From Pseudomonas moraviensis (GTDB taxonomy: Bacteria; Pseudomonadota; Gammaproteobacteria; Pseudomonadales; Pseudomonadaceae): a stretch of DNA of 64,000 bases. This document shows positions 16,492 to 26,700 of this stretch, one piece after another (position 1 is the stretch's first letter; the number at the start of each line of letters is the position of its first letter). The stretch covers positions 992,001-1,056,000 of the forward strand of contig NZ_LT629788.1 of assembly GCF_900105805.1 (NCBI RefSeq), read 5' to 3'. Position numbers and translations under genes: made by a program. The notes under the pieces were generated by a model. The model did not search any database. It worked only from the letters and a program-made list of their open reading frames with translations, and was not told the DNA's origin.

Positions 16492-17238
16492 TCAGCCGTG
16501 CGGCAAAGCCAGTGGCGGGGCGAAGTCGAACGGGGCCAATGCGTACCCGCTCTCATCCACCTGCAACGCCCAACCCTGACGATCCCAATCCCCCAGCACA
16601 ATCCGCTTCGCCGCCTGTTCACCGAGCTGCAGCTTGTGAATCGCCGGGCGGTGGGTGTGGCCGTGAATCAGGGTTTTCACGCCATATTCCTGCATGATCC
16701 GCGGAATTTCCTCAGGCGTGACATCGACAATGTCATTGGCCTTCATCCGCGTTTGCGCACGGCTCTCGCTACGCAGCTTGCGCGCCAGTTTATGGCGGCT
16801 GCTCAGCGGCAGATGACGGAGGATGAACAGGGTGATCGGGTTGCGCAGGTAGCGGCGCAGCTTCATGTAGCCGACGTCGCGGGTGCACAGGCTGTCGCCG
16901 TGCATCAGCAGCACCGGCTCGCCGTAGAACTGCACGACACTCGGATCCTTCAGCAATGTGCAGCCGGCCTGTTTGCAGAAGGCCTTGCCGAGCATGAAGT
17001 CGCGATTGCCGTGCATGAGAAAGATCGCCGTACCGCTGTCGCTCAAATCGCGCAGGGCCTGGCAGATGGAACGCTGAAAGGGCGTCATGGCGTCGTCGCC
17101 AATCCACGCCTCGAAGAAGTCGCCGAGGATGTACAACGCACTCGCGGTGCGGGCGCGTCCGGCGAGCAAATCCAGAAACGCCCGGGTAATGTCCGGGCGC
17201 TCCTCTTCCAGATGCAAGTCTGAAATCAGCAATATCAC
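16492..17238 (-). CDS. lpxH: UDP-2,3-diacylglucosamine diphosphatase
   Basis: LpxH hydrolyses UDP-2,3-diacylglucosamine to lipid X and UMP in lipid A synthesis. The 248-residue protein carries the calcineurin-like metallophosphatase motifs in order: SDLHL (residues 6-10), GDFFEAWIGDD, HGNRDFM, HGDSLCT and HGHTHRP, all with intact metal ligands. The start is GTG at 17238, overlapping the ppiB stop by 4 bp (GTGA), so the two are translationally coupled. A ppiB-lpxH pair beside glnS-cysS is the usual arrangement in Pseudomonas. Confidence 0.95.
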   Translation of the reverse strand: MILLISDLHLEEERPDITRAFLDLLAGRARTASALYILGDFFEAWIGDDAMTPFQRSICQALRDLSDSGTAIFLMHGNRDFMLGKAFCKQAGCTLLKDPSVVQFYGEPVLLMHGDSLCTRDVGYMKLRRYLRNPITLFILRHLPLSSRHKLARKLRSESRAQTRMKANDIVDVTPEEIPRIMQEYGVKTLIHGHTHRPAIHKLQLGEQAAKRIVLGDWDRQGWALQVDESGYALAPFDFAPPLALPHG

Positions 17239-17741
17239 GCTGCGATGATCTCGGCTTTCTCGATGATCACGTCTTCTGCGGGTACGTCCTGGTGGCCGGC
17301 CTTGGAAGTGGTCGACACGCCTTTGATCTTGTCGACAACGTCGGTGCCCTGGGTGACTTTACCGAATACCGCGTAGCCCCAGCCCTGCACGTTCTTGCCG
17401 CTGTGGTTGAGGAAGGTGTTGTCGGCGACGTTGATGAAGAACTGTGCCGAAGCCGAATGCGGCTCCATGGTGCGGGCCATGGCGACGGTGTATTTGTCGT
17501 TGGAAAGACCGTTGTCCGCTTCGTTCTGGATGCTTGGACGCTTGTCTTTCTTTTCTTTCATGCCAGGCTCGAAACCGCCGCCCTGGATCATGAAGTTTCT
17601 GATGACGCGGTGGAAAACAGTGTTTTCGTAGTGACCGGCCTTCACGTACTCGATGAAGTTGGCAACGGTGATCGGCGCCTTTTCAGCGTTCAGTTCGATG
17701 ACGATCTCGCCATGGTTGGTGGTCAGTTTGACTTGAGTCAT
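17235..17741 (-). CDS. ppiB: Peptidyl-prolyl cis-trans isomerase B (cyclophilin)
   Basis: A 168-residue cyclophilin without a signal peptide, so cytoplasmic. Active-site segments are present: VFHRVIRNFMIQGGGF (catalytic Arg and Phe), MARTMEPHSASAQFFINVADN, and WGYAVFGKV. I prefer ATG 17741 (MTQVKLTTNHG) to 17747, because AGAG lies 8 nt before the former but only 2 nt before the latter. It is the first gene of the pair with lpxH and divergent from glnS across 251 bp. Confidence 0.95.
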   Translation of the reverse strand: MTQVKLTTNHGEIVIELNAEKAPITVANFIEYVKAGHYENTVFHRVIRNFMIQGGGFEPGMKEKKDKRPSIQNEADNGLSNDKYTVAMARTMEPHSASAQFFINVADNTFLNHSGKNVQGWGYAVFGKVTQGTDVVDKIKGVSTTSKAGHQDVPAEDVIIEKAEIIAA

Positions 17742-17992
17742 GGTCATTACTCTTCATAGGGAATTCGTGGTTCTGGGACCTTCAGCCCCACAACCGGTTC
17801 AGCCTGCTTCGGCCAAGGTGCGCAGTTTAGCGTGACAGGCGCGAATTTCGAGGCGGTTTTTCATTTCCCGGCGATTAAATGCATGCCTTTATCGGGCCTG
17901 CTCTGTCAGGCCCTTGACAGCATCGGCTATGATAGCGGCTTTGTTTTGTCTGGCCCCTCTTTGCGGCCGCGCACCTGTACGTCAAGGATCCT

Positions 17993-19690
<1,698 letters not shown>

Positions 19691-19708
19691 GTGAGTCAAG
19701 GAACTAAC

Positions 19709-21091
19709 GTGCTAACGATCTACAACACGCTCACCAAGAGCAAAGAAGTCTTCAAGCCGCTGGATGGCAACAAGGTGCGCATGTACGTCTGCGGGATGAC
19801 CGTGTACGACTACTGCCACCTCGGCCACGGCCGCAGCATGGTCGCGTTCGACCTGGTGACGCGCTGGTTGCGCTTCAGCGGTTATGACCTGACCTATGTG
19901 CGCAACATCACCGACATCGACGACAAGATCATCAATCGCGCCCGCGAGAACGGTGAATCGTTCGAACCGCTGACCGAGCGCATGATCGCCGCGATGCACG
20001 AAGACGAAGCGCGCCTGAATATCCAGAAGCCGGACATGGAACCGCGCGCCACCGATCACATCGCCGGCATGCACGCGATGATCCAGACCCTGATCGACAA
20101 GGGCTACGCTTACGCCCCGGGCAACGGCGACGTGTACTACCGCGTCGCCAAATTCATGGGCTACGGCAAGCTGTCGCGCAAGAAGATCGAAGACCTGCGC
20201 ATCGGCGCACGCATCGAAGTCGACGAGTCGAAGCAAGACCCGCTCGATTTCGTCCTGTGGAAAGCTGCCAAGCCGGGCGAGCCGAGCTGGGAATCGCCAT
20301 GGGGCGCCGGGCGTCCGGGCTGGCACATCGAGTGCTCGGTGATGTCGACCTGCTGCCTCGGTGAGACTTTCGACATTCATGGCGGCGGCAGCGATCTGGA
20401 GTTCCCGCACCACGAAAACGAAATCGCCCAGAGCGAAGCGGCCACCGGTAAGACCTACGCCAACGCGTGGATGCATTGCGGGATGATTCGCATCAATGGC
20501 GAGAAGATGTCCAAGTCCCTGAACAACTTCTTCACCATCCGCGACGTGCTCGACAAATACCACCCGGAAGTCGTGCGTTACCTGCTGGTGTCGAGCCACT
20601 ACCGCAGCGCGATCAACTATTCGGAAGACAACCTCAAGGACGCCAAGGGCGCACTCGAGCGTTTCTACCACGCATTGAAAGGTCTGCCGTCCGTGGCGCC
20701 GGCCGGTGGCGAAGCGTTCGTCGAGCGTTTCACCACGGTGATGAACGACGACTTCGGCACCCCCGAGGCCTGCGCCGTGCTGTTCGAAATGGTGCGCGAG
20801 ATCAACCGTTTGCGTGAGAGCGATCTCGATGCGGCGGCGGGTCTGGCGGCACGTCTGAAAGAGCTGGCCAGCGTTTTGGGCGTGTTGCAGCTTGAGGCCG
20901 ATGACTTCCTGCAGGCGGGCGCTGAAGGGCGTGTCGATGCGGCTGAAGTGGACGCACTGATTGCCGCGCGTCTGGCGGCACGTGCGGGGAAGGATTGGGC
21001 TGAGTCCGATCGTATCCGTGATCAGCTCACGGCGATGGGTGTGGTGCTGGAAGACGGCAAGGGCGGGACGACCTGGCGTCTGGCTGACTGA
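19709..21091 (+). CDS. cysS: Cysteinyl-tRNA synthetase
   Basis: A 460-residue class I synthetase. It carries CGMTVYDYCHLGHGRS (zinc Cys plus HIGH motif), ITDIDDKIINRA, the zinc ligands in WHIECSVMS and FPHHENEIAQSE, and KMSKSLNNFFTIRD. I chose GTG at 19709 because AAGGA lies 6 nt upstream and the family N-terminus (LTIYNTLTKSKE) follows at once; an alternative GTG at 19691 would add six codons. In many Pseudomonas genomes folD and a tRNA cluster follow cysS, but here a repeat block and then an unrelated regulator do. Confidence 0.96.
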   Translation: MLTIYNTLTKSKEVFKPLDGNKVRMYVCGMTVYDYCHLGHGRSMVAFDLVTRWLRFSGYDLTYVRNITDIDDKIINRARENGESFEPLTERMIAAMHEDEARLNIQKPDMEPRATDHIAGMHAMIQTLIDKGYAYAPGNGDVYYRVAKFMGYGKLSRKKIEDLRIGARIEVDESKQDPLDFVLWKAAKPGEPSWESPWGAGRPGWHIECSVMSTCCLGETFDIHGGGSDLEFPHHENEIAQSEAATGKTYANAWMHCGMIRINGEKMSKSLNNFFTIRDVLDKYHPEVVRYLLVSSHYRSAINYSEDNLKDAKGALERFYHALKGLPSVAPAGGEAFVERFTTVMNDDFGTPEACAVLFEMVREINRLRESDLDAAAGLAARLKELASVLGVLQLEADDFLQAGAEGRVDAAEVDALIAARLAARAGKDWAESDRIRDQLTAMGVVLEDGKGGTTWRLAD

Positions 21092-21108
21092 GCAAGAGGC
21101 CAAAAAGC

Positions 21109-21400
21109 CCCTCACCCTAACCCTCTCCCGGAGGGAGAGGGGACTGACCGACGTGTCTTTCGCTATACGCCGACCTGAACGATCGGGTCGATTATGGATT
21201 CGGTGAAGCCAGATCAGGTCGGCGTTTCTCTCGAATATCCCCAATCGGCCCCCTCTCCTCGGGGAGAGGAGTGAGGGGACACGCCGACCTGAACGATCGG
21301 GTCGATTATGGATTCGGTGAAGCCAGATCAGGTCGGCGTTTCTCTCGAATATCCCCCAATCGGCCCCCTCTCCTCGGGGAGAGGGCTGGGGTGAGGGGAA
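21109..21400. repeat. Tandem duplication of a unit of about 114 bp with internal inverted arms
   Basis: A CCCTCACCCTAACCCTCTCC module (from 21109) is followed by a unit starting ACGCCGACCTGAACGATCGG at 21167 and again at 21281, period 114 bp, nearly identical over about 100 bp. Each copy has complementary ends (CGCCGACCTGA and TCAGGTCGGCG) able to form a stem. It closes with GGGGAGAGGGCTGGGGTGAG, the inverted form of the opening module. It fills the 318-bp gap between the convergent cysS and the sigma-54 activator. Confidence 0.9.
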
Positions 21401-21409
21401 GGGGTGTAC

Positions 21410-23248
21410 TCAGTTGCCAATCTGCCGCAACCGCTTGTAAAGCGTATTCCGACTCACCCCTAACCGCCGCGCCAGGTGCGAAATATTCCCCCCGGCCGCT
21501 TTCAACTCGCGATTCAACGCCTCGACATCATTCAAATCCAGCCCCAGCGGCGGCGCCGTCTCCACCGGCTCCATCTCCAGATCGACAAAAAAATCATCCG
21601 GCAAATGCTCCGGCCGCACCGGTTGTTCCTCGGCCATGGCCAGCGCCACCTGCATCACGCTGCTGACCTGACGCAGATTCCCCGGCCACGGATGCTTCTC
21701 GAACAGCTCCAACACCTCCGGGCTCAACCCCGCCCATTGCGTCGGCTCGCGATGCTGCTCCCATAGCCGTTTGAACAGCGCCTGCTTGTCACTGCGCTCG
21801 CGTAACGGCGGCAGCTCCAGGGTCAGACCACCGATGCGGTAGTACAAATCCTCGCGGAAACGGCCCAGTTGCACCTGCTCGCGCAACGATCGGTTGGTCG
21901 CAGAGATAATTCGCAGATCAACCGCGAACAACTCGCTGCTGCCCACCGGTTGCACGCAACGTTCCTGCAACACCCGCAACAAGCGCGCCTGGGTCGGCAA
22001 CGGCATATCGCCGATCTCGTCGAGAAACAGCGTGCCTTTGTCCGCTTTGCGGATCAGGCCGATGCTGCCTTTCTGGTTGGCGCCGGTGAAAGCGCCTTTC
22101 TCGTAGCCGAACAATTCCGACTCCACCAGTTCGGCGGGGATGGCTGCGCAGTTCACCGCGATGAACGCCTGTCTACTCCGCGAGCTGGCCTGGTGCAGGG
22201 CTTTGACAAAGACTTCCTTGCCGACGCCGGTTTCACCGTGGATCAGCAGCGGAATGTCTTTTTCCAGCAGACGCTCGGCCTGACGCACGGCTTTTTCCAC
22301 GCGGCTGTCGCCGAAATGCAGAGTATTGAGGCTGATTACACTGGCTGGCGCCGGCTGGTCCTCGGCGACAAACACCCGCGCTTGCACCGGCGCCTGTTTC
22401 GGCCGTTTCAACAAACATTGAAAACGGTTGCGCCCGGAAGTCTGCAAAGCAAACGGCATCCCCTCGGGCTGATTGATCAACTCCAGCAGCGACACCTTGA
22501 ACAGGCTCTCGACGCTGACCCGTGACAGACGCACACCAAGCAGATTGTCGGCGCGGCGATTGGCCGAGAGCACCTGGCCGCTCTCATCGAAAATCAGCAA
22601 CCCGGCCCATTGGCTGTCGAGGTTGTTCAAGCCGGTGTTGAAGGTGAGCTGAAAGTGCTGGCCATGGAACAGGTTGAGGATCAGCCGGTTTTCCACCGTC
22701 TGGCTCATCATCTTGACAATGCCCAGGGTGTGCGAGGGCGGCAGGTAGCTGTCGCTGGACACGTCGAGCACGGCGATGACCTTGCGCTCGGCGTCGAAAA
22801 TCGGCGCAGCGGAGCCGGTCATGAAACGGTTGGCCTTGAGGAAGTGTTCATCGTGTTCGATGTGCACCGCCTGCTCACAGGCCAGCGCGGTGCCGATTGC
22901 ATTGGTGCCGCTGCTGCGCTCCATCCAGCTCGCCCCGGCCTGAAAACCCCGGGCGAGAGTCGGTTCGATAAAGCGCTGCGTGCCCCACGAGGTCAGCACC
23001 TGGCCCTGATTGTCGGCGAGCATGATCAGGCAGTTGGAATTGCTGAGGATGTTTTCGTAGTAGGGCAGGACTTCCTGGTGCGTGGTCTGCACCAGCGAAT
23101 GATGACTGTCGAGCAACCGCGCAATGCCGGCGGCAGGCAATTGATCGAAGGCGGGGGTGCTCTGGTGGTCGAGGCCGAACGCGCGGCAACGTTGCCAGGA
23201 GGTCTGGACGATCGCGTCGTGGGACAGCGGCGAAGCAGGTGCGGCCAT
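21410..23248 (-). CDS. Sigma-54-dependent activator, AcoR/GAF-AAA-Fis type
   Basis: A 612-residue enhancer-binding protein. A GAF-type sensory region (about 75-200) lies after an N-terminal helical segment, followed by a possible PAS segment (about 210-260). The AAA+ domain (about 315-545) shows Walker A GETGVGKE, the sigma-54 contact loop GAFTGA, Walker B LFLDEIGDMP and the FREDLYYRIGGLTLELPPLRER box. A Fis-type helix-turn-helix is at the C-terminus (ISHLARRLGVSRNTLYKRL). It is divergent from the ABC operon, whose leader has a -24/-12 promoter and repeated TGTTCA half-sites. It therefore most likely activates that operon in response to a small-molecule ligand of the GAF domain. Confidence 0.93.
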   Translation of the reverse strand: MAAPASPLSHDAIVQTSWQRCRAFGLDHQSTPAFDQLPAAGIARLLDSHHSLVQTTHQEVLPYYENILSNSNCLIMLADNQGQVLTSWGTQRFIEPTLARGFQAGASWMERSSGTNAIGTALACEQAVHIEHDEHFLKANRFMTGSAAPIFDAERKVIAVLDVSSDSYLPPSHTLGIVKMMSQTVENRLILNLFHGQHFQLTFNTGLNNLDSQWAGLLIFDESGQVLSANRRADNLLGVRLSRVSVESLFKVSLLELINQPEGMPFALQTSGRNRFQCLLKRPKQAPVQARVFVAEDQPAPASVISLNTLHFGDSRVEKAVRQAERLLEKDIPLLIHGETGVGKEVFVKALHQASSRSRQAFIAVNCAAIPAELVESELFGYEKGAFTGANQKGSIGLIRKADKGTLFLDEIGDMPLPTQARLLRVLQERCVQPVGSSELFAVDLRIISATNRSLREQVQLGRFREDLYYRIGGLTLELPPLRERSDKQALFKRLWEQHREPTQWAGLSPEVLELFEKHPWPGNLRQVSSVMQVALAMAEEQPVRPEHLPDDFFVDLEMEPVETAPPLGLDLNDVEALNRELKAAGGNISHLARRLGVSRNTLYKRLRQIGN

Positions 23249-23305
23249 GGGGGCGAGCCTCTGAGTGCAGCGATTTTATTATTGTTATGGGGTTCACCTT
23301 CCCCC

Positions 23306-23424
23306 GTAGGAGCTGCCGAAGGCTGCGATCTTTTGATCTTGATCTTGATCTTGATCTTGATCTTGATCTTGATCTTGAAAATCAAAGTCAAAGTCAAAAG
23401 ATCGCAGCCTTCGGCAGCTCCTAC
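23306..23424. repeat. REP pair, class B, with a GATCTT hexanucleotide microsatellite in its loop
   Basis: Arms GTAGGAGCTGCCGAAGGCTG (23306 on) and its complement (ending 23424) enclose seven perfect GATCTT units at 23335-23376, then A-rich AAAGTC-type repeats. The element is the main content of the first part of the 376-bp gap between the activator and the ABC operon. Confidence 0.9.
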
Positions 23425-23430
23425 ATGGGT

Positions 23431-23509
23431 GTGAACAGTGCATAGAGTGTTGTTCACTATTGTTCATTGTCAATCACCCCGACTGTTCAAAAGTGTTCAG
23501 CTGTGAACG
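23431..23509 (+). promoter_or_regulatory. Probable upstream activating sites for the sigma-54 activator
   Basis: Six copies of a TGTTCA/TGAACA half-site occur in 79 bp: GTGAACA 23431, TGTTCAC 23451, TGTTCAT 23461, TGTTCAA 23484, TGTTCAG 23494 and GTGAACG 23503. The last two form an inverted repeat GTTCA-N4-TGAAC, and the first two form a wider one. They end 54 bp before the -24 element, a normal enhancer distance. Confidence 0.62.
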
Positions 23510-23563
23510 CCACTTCCTCGGGTAATCAGCGATTTTCACGGCAAATCAGACACTTGCCATTTC

Positions 23564-23579
23564 TGGCACGAATGTCGCT
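23564..23579 (+). promoter_or_regulatory. Sigma-54 (-24/-12) promoter of the ABC operon
   Basis: TGGCACGAATGTCGCT matches the consensus TGGCACG-N4-TTGCW at all but one defined position (TCGC for TTGC), with the required 10 bp between GG and GC. It lies 45 bp before the first ATPase start codon. Confidence 0.8.
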
Positions 23580-23624
23580 CTGTTGCTCCGGTCGCTTGAC
23601 TCCAAAAATAACAAAGGCCGAGCC

Positions 23625-24719
23625 ATGTCACTCACCCTGGAGCACGTCAGCCGCACCGTCGAGGGCCAGATCTGGATCGACGATGCGTGCCTGAAATTCG
23701 AACCCGGATCCTTCAACGTTCTGCTCGGGCGCACCCTGTCCGGCAAGACCAGTCTCATGCGCCTGATGGCCGGCCTCGACAAGCCCGACAGCGGCCGCGT
23801 GTTGATGAACGGCGTCGACGTCACCCAGCGTCCGGTGCGTTTGCGCAACGTGTCGATGGTCTATCAGCAGTTCATCAATTACCCGACCATGACGGTGTTC
23901 GAGAACATCGCCTCGCCACTGCGTCAGGCCGGCATTTCCAAAGAAATCATCCACAGCAAGGTGCAGGAAACCGCACGCATGCTGCGCATCGAGAAGTTCC
24001 TGCAGCGCTACCCGCTGGAACTCTCCGGCGGACAGCAACAGCGCACGGCCATGGCCCGCGCACTGGTCAAGGATGCCGAACTGATCCTCTTCGACGAGCC
24101 GCTGGTCAACCTCGACTACAAGCTGCGCGAAGAGCTGCGTCAGGAAATGCGCGAGCTGTTCAAGGCCCGCCACACCATCGCCATCTACGCCACTACTGAG
24201 CCCAACGAAGCACTGGCCCTCGGCGGCACCACCACCATCCTGCACGAAGGCCGGGTGATCCAGAGCGGGCCGTCGACCGAGGTCTATCACCAGCCGCAAT
24301 CGGTACTCGCCGCTGAATTGTTCTCCGAGCCGCCGATCAACCTGATGCCGGGGCGCATTGCCGGCAACGAAGTCAGTTTTGCCAACTTCGTCCATTTTCC
24401 GTTGAACGTCGATCTGCGGCCGGTGGGCGAGGGCGAATTCCGTTTTGGCGTGCGCCCCAGCCATATCTCGCTGGTGCCGAGCAACGATGACGATCTCGAG
24501 TTGGCAGTGACTGTCGAGGTCGCCGAGATCAGCGGTTCGGAAACCTTCCTGCACGTGCGCAACGAGCATTTCCTGCTGGTGCTGCACTTGCCGGGCGTTC
24601 ATGAATACGACGTCGATGCGCCGATCCGCATCTATATCCCGACCCACAAACTGTTCGTTTTCGATGCGCAGGGCCGTCTGGTGCAAGCACCGGGCCGGCG
24701 TGTCGCGAGGGTTGCCTGA
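23625..24719 (+). CDS. ABC transporter ATPase 1 (GlpS-like), H-loop His replaced by Thr
   Basis: This 364-residue MalK/UgpC-family ATPase has Walker A GRTLSGKT (35-42), Q-loop Q81/82, an intact signature LSGGQQQRT (133-141), Walker B LILFDEP (153-159) and a C-terminal regulatory OB-fold (about 235-364). The H-loop, normally YVTHD, reads YATTE: Thr191, codon ACT at 24195-24197, stands where the switch histidine should be. It is the first gene of six in an importer operon resembling rhizobial glpSTPQ with glpU and glpV (glycerol uptake). The partner ATPase follows with a 1-bp overlap. I chose ATG 23625 because the homology starts there and it lies downstream of the promoter. Confidence 0.92.
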   Translation: MSLTLEHVSRTVEGQIWIDDACLKFEPGSFNVLLGRTLSGKTSLMRLMAGLDKPDSGRVLMNGVDVTQRPVRLRNVSMVYQQFINYPTMTVFENIASPLRQAGISKEIIHSKVQETARMLRIEKFLQRYPLELSGGQQQRTAMARALVKDAELILFDEPLVNLDYKLREELRQEMRELFKARHTIAIYATTEPNEALALGGTTTILHEGRVIQSGPSTEVYHQPQSVLAAELFSEPPINLMPGRIAGNEVSFANFVHFPLNVDLRPVGEGEFRFGVRPSHISLVPSNDDDLELAVTVEVAEISGSETFLHVRNEHFLLVLHLPGVHEYDVDAPIRIYIPTHKLFVFDAQGRLVQAPGRRVARVA

Positions 24720-25828
24720 TGGCCGAAATCCGTTTGCAGCACCTCGCCCACAGCTACAGCAAAACCCCGAGCGGCGCGGAGGATTATGCGATCCGCGAGA
24801 TGGATCACGTCTGGGAGCAGGGCGGCGCCTACGCCTTGCTCGGCCCGTCCGGTTGCGGCAAGTCGACCTTGCTCAACATCATTTCCGGCCTGCTCAGCCC
24901 GTCACAGGGCCATGTGTTGTTTGACGGCAAAGCGGTCAACGACCTGACCCCGGAGAAGCGCAACATTGCTCAGGTTTTCCAGTTTCCGGTGGTCTACGAC
25001 ACCATGACCGTGTTCGATAACCTTGCTTTCCCCCTGCGAAATCAGGGCATGGCCGAGGCGAAAGTGCACAGCAAGGTGCAGGAAATTGCCGAGGTGCTCG
25101 ACCTGCAGAATCTGCTGAGCAAGAAAGCGCGCAACCTCACTGCCGACGAAAAGCAGAAAGTCTCCATGGGCCGTGGGCTGGTGCGCGACGACGTTTCGGC
25201 AATCCTCTTCGACGAGCCGCTGACGGTGATCGACCCGCACCTGAAGTGGAAACTGCGGCGCAAGCTCAAGCAGATCCACGAGCAGTTCAACATCACCATG
25301 GTCTACGTCACCCACGATCAACTGGAAGCCTCGACGTTCGCCGACAAGATCGCGGTGATGTACGGCGGCCAGATCGTCCAGTTCGGTACGCCACGGGAAT
25401 TGTTCGAGCGGCCGAGCCACACCTTTGTCGGCTATTTCATCGGCAGCCCGGGGATGAATCTGATCGAGGTGCAGCCGCAGCCCGGCGGCGTCGGTTTCGC
25501 CTCGACGCACCTGCCATTGTCCGACGCCTTGCAGCGCCATATCGAGCACGGCCAGTGGAAAAATCTCAAGGTCGGCATCCGGCCCGAGTTCATTCATGTG
25601 TGGGATGAGCCGTTTGACGACGCAATGCAGGCAAAAGTCGTACACGTCGAAGACCTCGGCACCTACAAGATCATGACCCTCAACCTCGACGGCGCCCCGC
25701 TGAAAGTGCGTTTGGCCGAAGACAAACCGGTGCCGCAGGGCACGGCGTACATCAGTTTTCCCGCGCAGTGGTTGATGGTCTATGCCGATGAGTTTCTGCT
25801 AGAAGCCGACGAAGAGGTGCAGCCATGA
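24719..25828 (+). CDS. ABC transporter ATPase 2 (GlpT-like), degenerate signature motif
   Basis: This 369-residue ATPase has a perfect Walker A GPSGCGKST (42-50), Q88, Walker B AILFDEP with the catalytic Glu166, and the H-loop YVTHD with His199. Its signature motif reads LTADEKQKV (140-148) where LSGGQ is expected. A regulatory OB-fold follows from about residue 245. The defects are complementary to those of ATPase 1, so the heterodimer should have one complete and one degenerate nucleotide site. The start overlaps the preceding stop by one base, and the stop overlaps the permease start by four. Confidence 0.92.
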   Translation: MAEIRLQHLAHSYSKTPSGAEDYAIREMDHVWEQGGAYALLGPSGCGKSTLLNIISGLLSPSQGHVLFDGKAVNDLTPEKRNIAQVFQFPVVYDTMTVFDNLAFPLRNQGMAEAKVHSKVQEIAEVLDLQNLLSKKARNLTADEKQKVSMGRGLVRDDVSAILFDEPLTVIDPHLKWKLRRKLKQIHEQFNITMVYVTHDQLEASTFADKIAVMYGGQIVQFGTPRELFERPSHTFVGYFIGSPGMNLIEVQPQPGGVGFASTHLPLSDALQRHIEHGQWKNLKVGIRPEFIHVWDEPFDDAMQAKVVHVEDLGTYKIMTLNLDGAPLKVRLAEDKPVPQGTAYISFPAQWLMVYADEFLLEADEEVQP

Positions 25829-26691
25829 ACAAGGTGCAGAACAATAAAGCCTGGTGGCTGGTGCTGCCGGTGTTCCTGCTGGTGGCGTTCAGTGCGGTGA
25901 TCCCGATGATGACCGTGGTCAACTACTCCGTGCAGGACATCTTCGACCAGTCCAGCCGCTACTTCGTCGGCGCCGACTGGTACAAGCAAGTGCTGCTCGA
26001 CCCGCGTTTGCATGATTCGCTGCTGCGCCAGTTCATCTATTCGGCCTGCGTACTGTTGATCGAGATCCCGCTGGGCATCGCCGTCGCGTTGACCATGCCA
26101 ACCAAGGGCCGCTGGTCCTCGGTGGTGCTGATCATTCTGGCGATTCCGTTGCTGATTCCGTGGAACGTGGTCGGCACCATCTGGCAGATTTTCGGCCGCG
26201 CCGACATTGGCCTGCTCGGTTCCAGCCTCAATGCGCTGGGCATCAGCTACAACTACGCGGCCAACACCATGGACGCCTGGGTGACCGTGCTGGTGATGGA
26301 CGTCTGGCACTGGACCTCACTGGTCGCGCTGTTGTGTTTCTCCGGGTTGCGGGCGATTCCCGACGTGTATTACCAGGCCGCTCGCATCGACCGCGCCTCG
26401 GCCTGGGCGGTGTTCCGCCACATTCAGTTGCCCAAGCTGAAAAGCGTGCTGCTGATCGCGGTGATGCTGCGCTTCATGGACAGTTTCATGATCTACACCG
26501 AGCCGTTCGTGCTCACCGGCGGCGGGCCGGGTAATGCCACGACTTTCTTGAGTCAGACCTTGACGCAGATGGCCGTAGGACAATTCGACCTCGGTCCGGC
26601 AGCGGCGTTTTCGCTGGTGTACTTCCTGATCATCCTGTTGGTGTCCTGGCTGTTCTACACCGCCATGACGCACTCCGACGCCAACCGCTGA
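25825..26691 (+). CDS. ABC transporter permease 1 (GlpP-like, MalF/UgpA family)
   Basis: A 288-residue inner-membrane permease with about six helices, the first at WWLVLPVFLLVAFSAVIPMM. The cytoplasmic EAA loop, YYQAARIDRASAWAVFRHIQLPKLK (about 182-206), contacts the ATPases. It is coupled to ATPase 2 by an ATGA overlap. It forms the translocation pore with permease 2; the substrate is probably glycerol or a related polyol by analogy with the rhizobial GlpP. Confidence 0.93.
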   Translation: MNKVQNNKAWWLVLPVFLLVAFSAVIPMMTVVNYSVQDIFDQSSRYFVGADWYKQVLLDPRLHDSLLRQFIYSACVLLIEIPLGIAVALTMPTKGRWSSVVLIILAIPLLIPWNVVGTIWQIFGRADIGLLGSSLNALGISYNYAANTMDAWVTVLVMDVWHWTSLVALLCFSGLRAIPDVYYQAARIDRASAWAVFRHIQLPKLKSVLLIAVMLRFMDSFMIYTEPFVLTGGGPGNATTFLSQTLTQMAVGQFDLGPAAAFSLVYFLIILLVSWLFYTAMTHSDANR

Positions 26692-26700
26692 GGCCCGGCC

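Noticed and set aside
17914..17933. TTGACA and TATGAT before glnS as a promoter
   Set aside because: Only 8 bp separate the two hexamers, against the 16-18 needed, so they cannot form one sigma-70 promoter.
21092..21409. Repeats after cysS as a CRISPR array or tRNA genes
   Set aside because: There are only two long copies without unique spacers, and no cloverleaf with a TTC-loop was found.
23335..23376. The GATCTT tract as coding (Asp-Leu repeats)
   Set aside because: Frames through it have no start or similarity and are bounded by REP arms.
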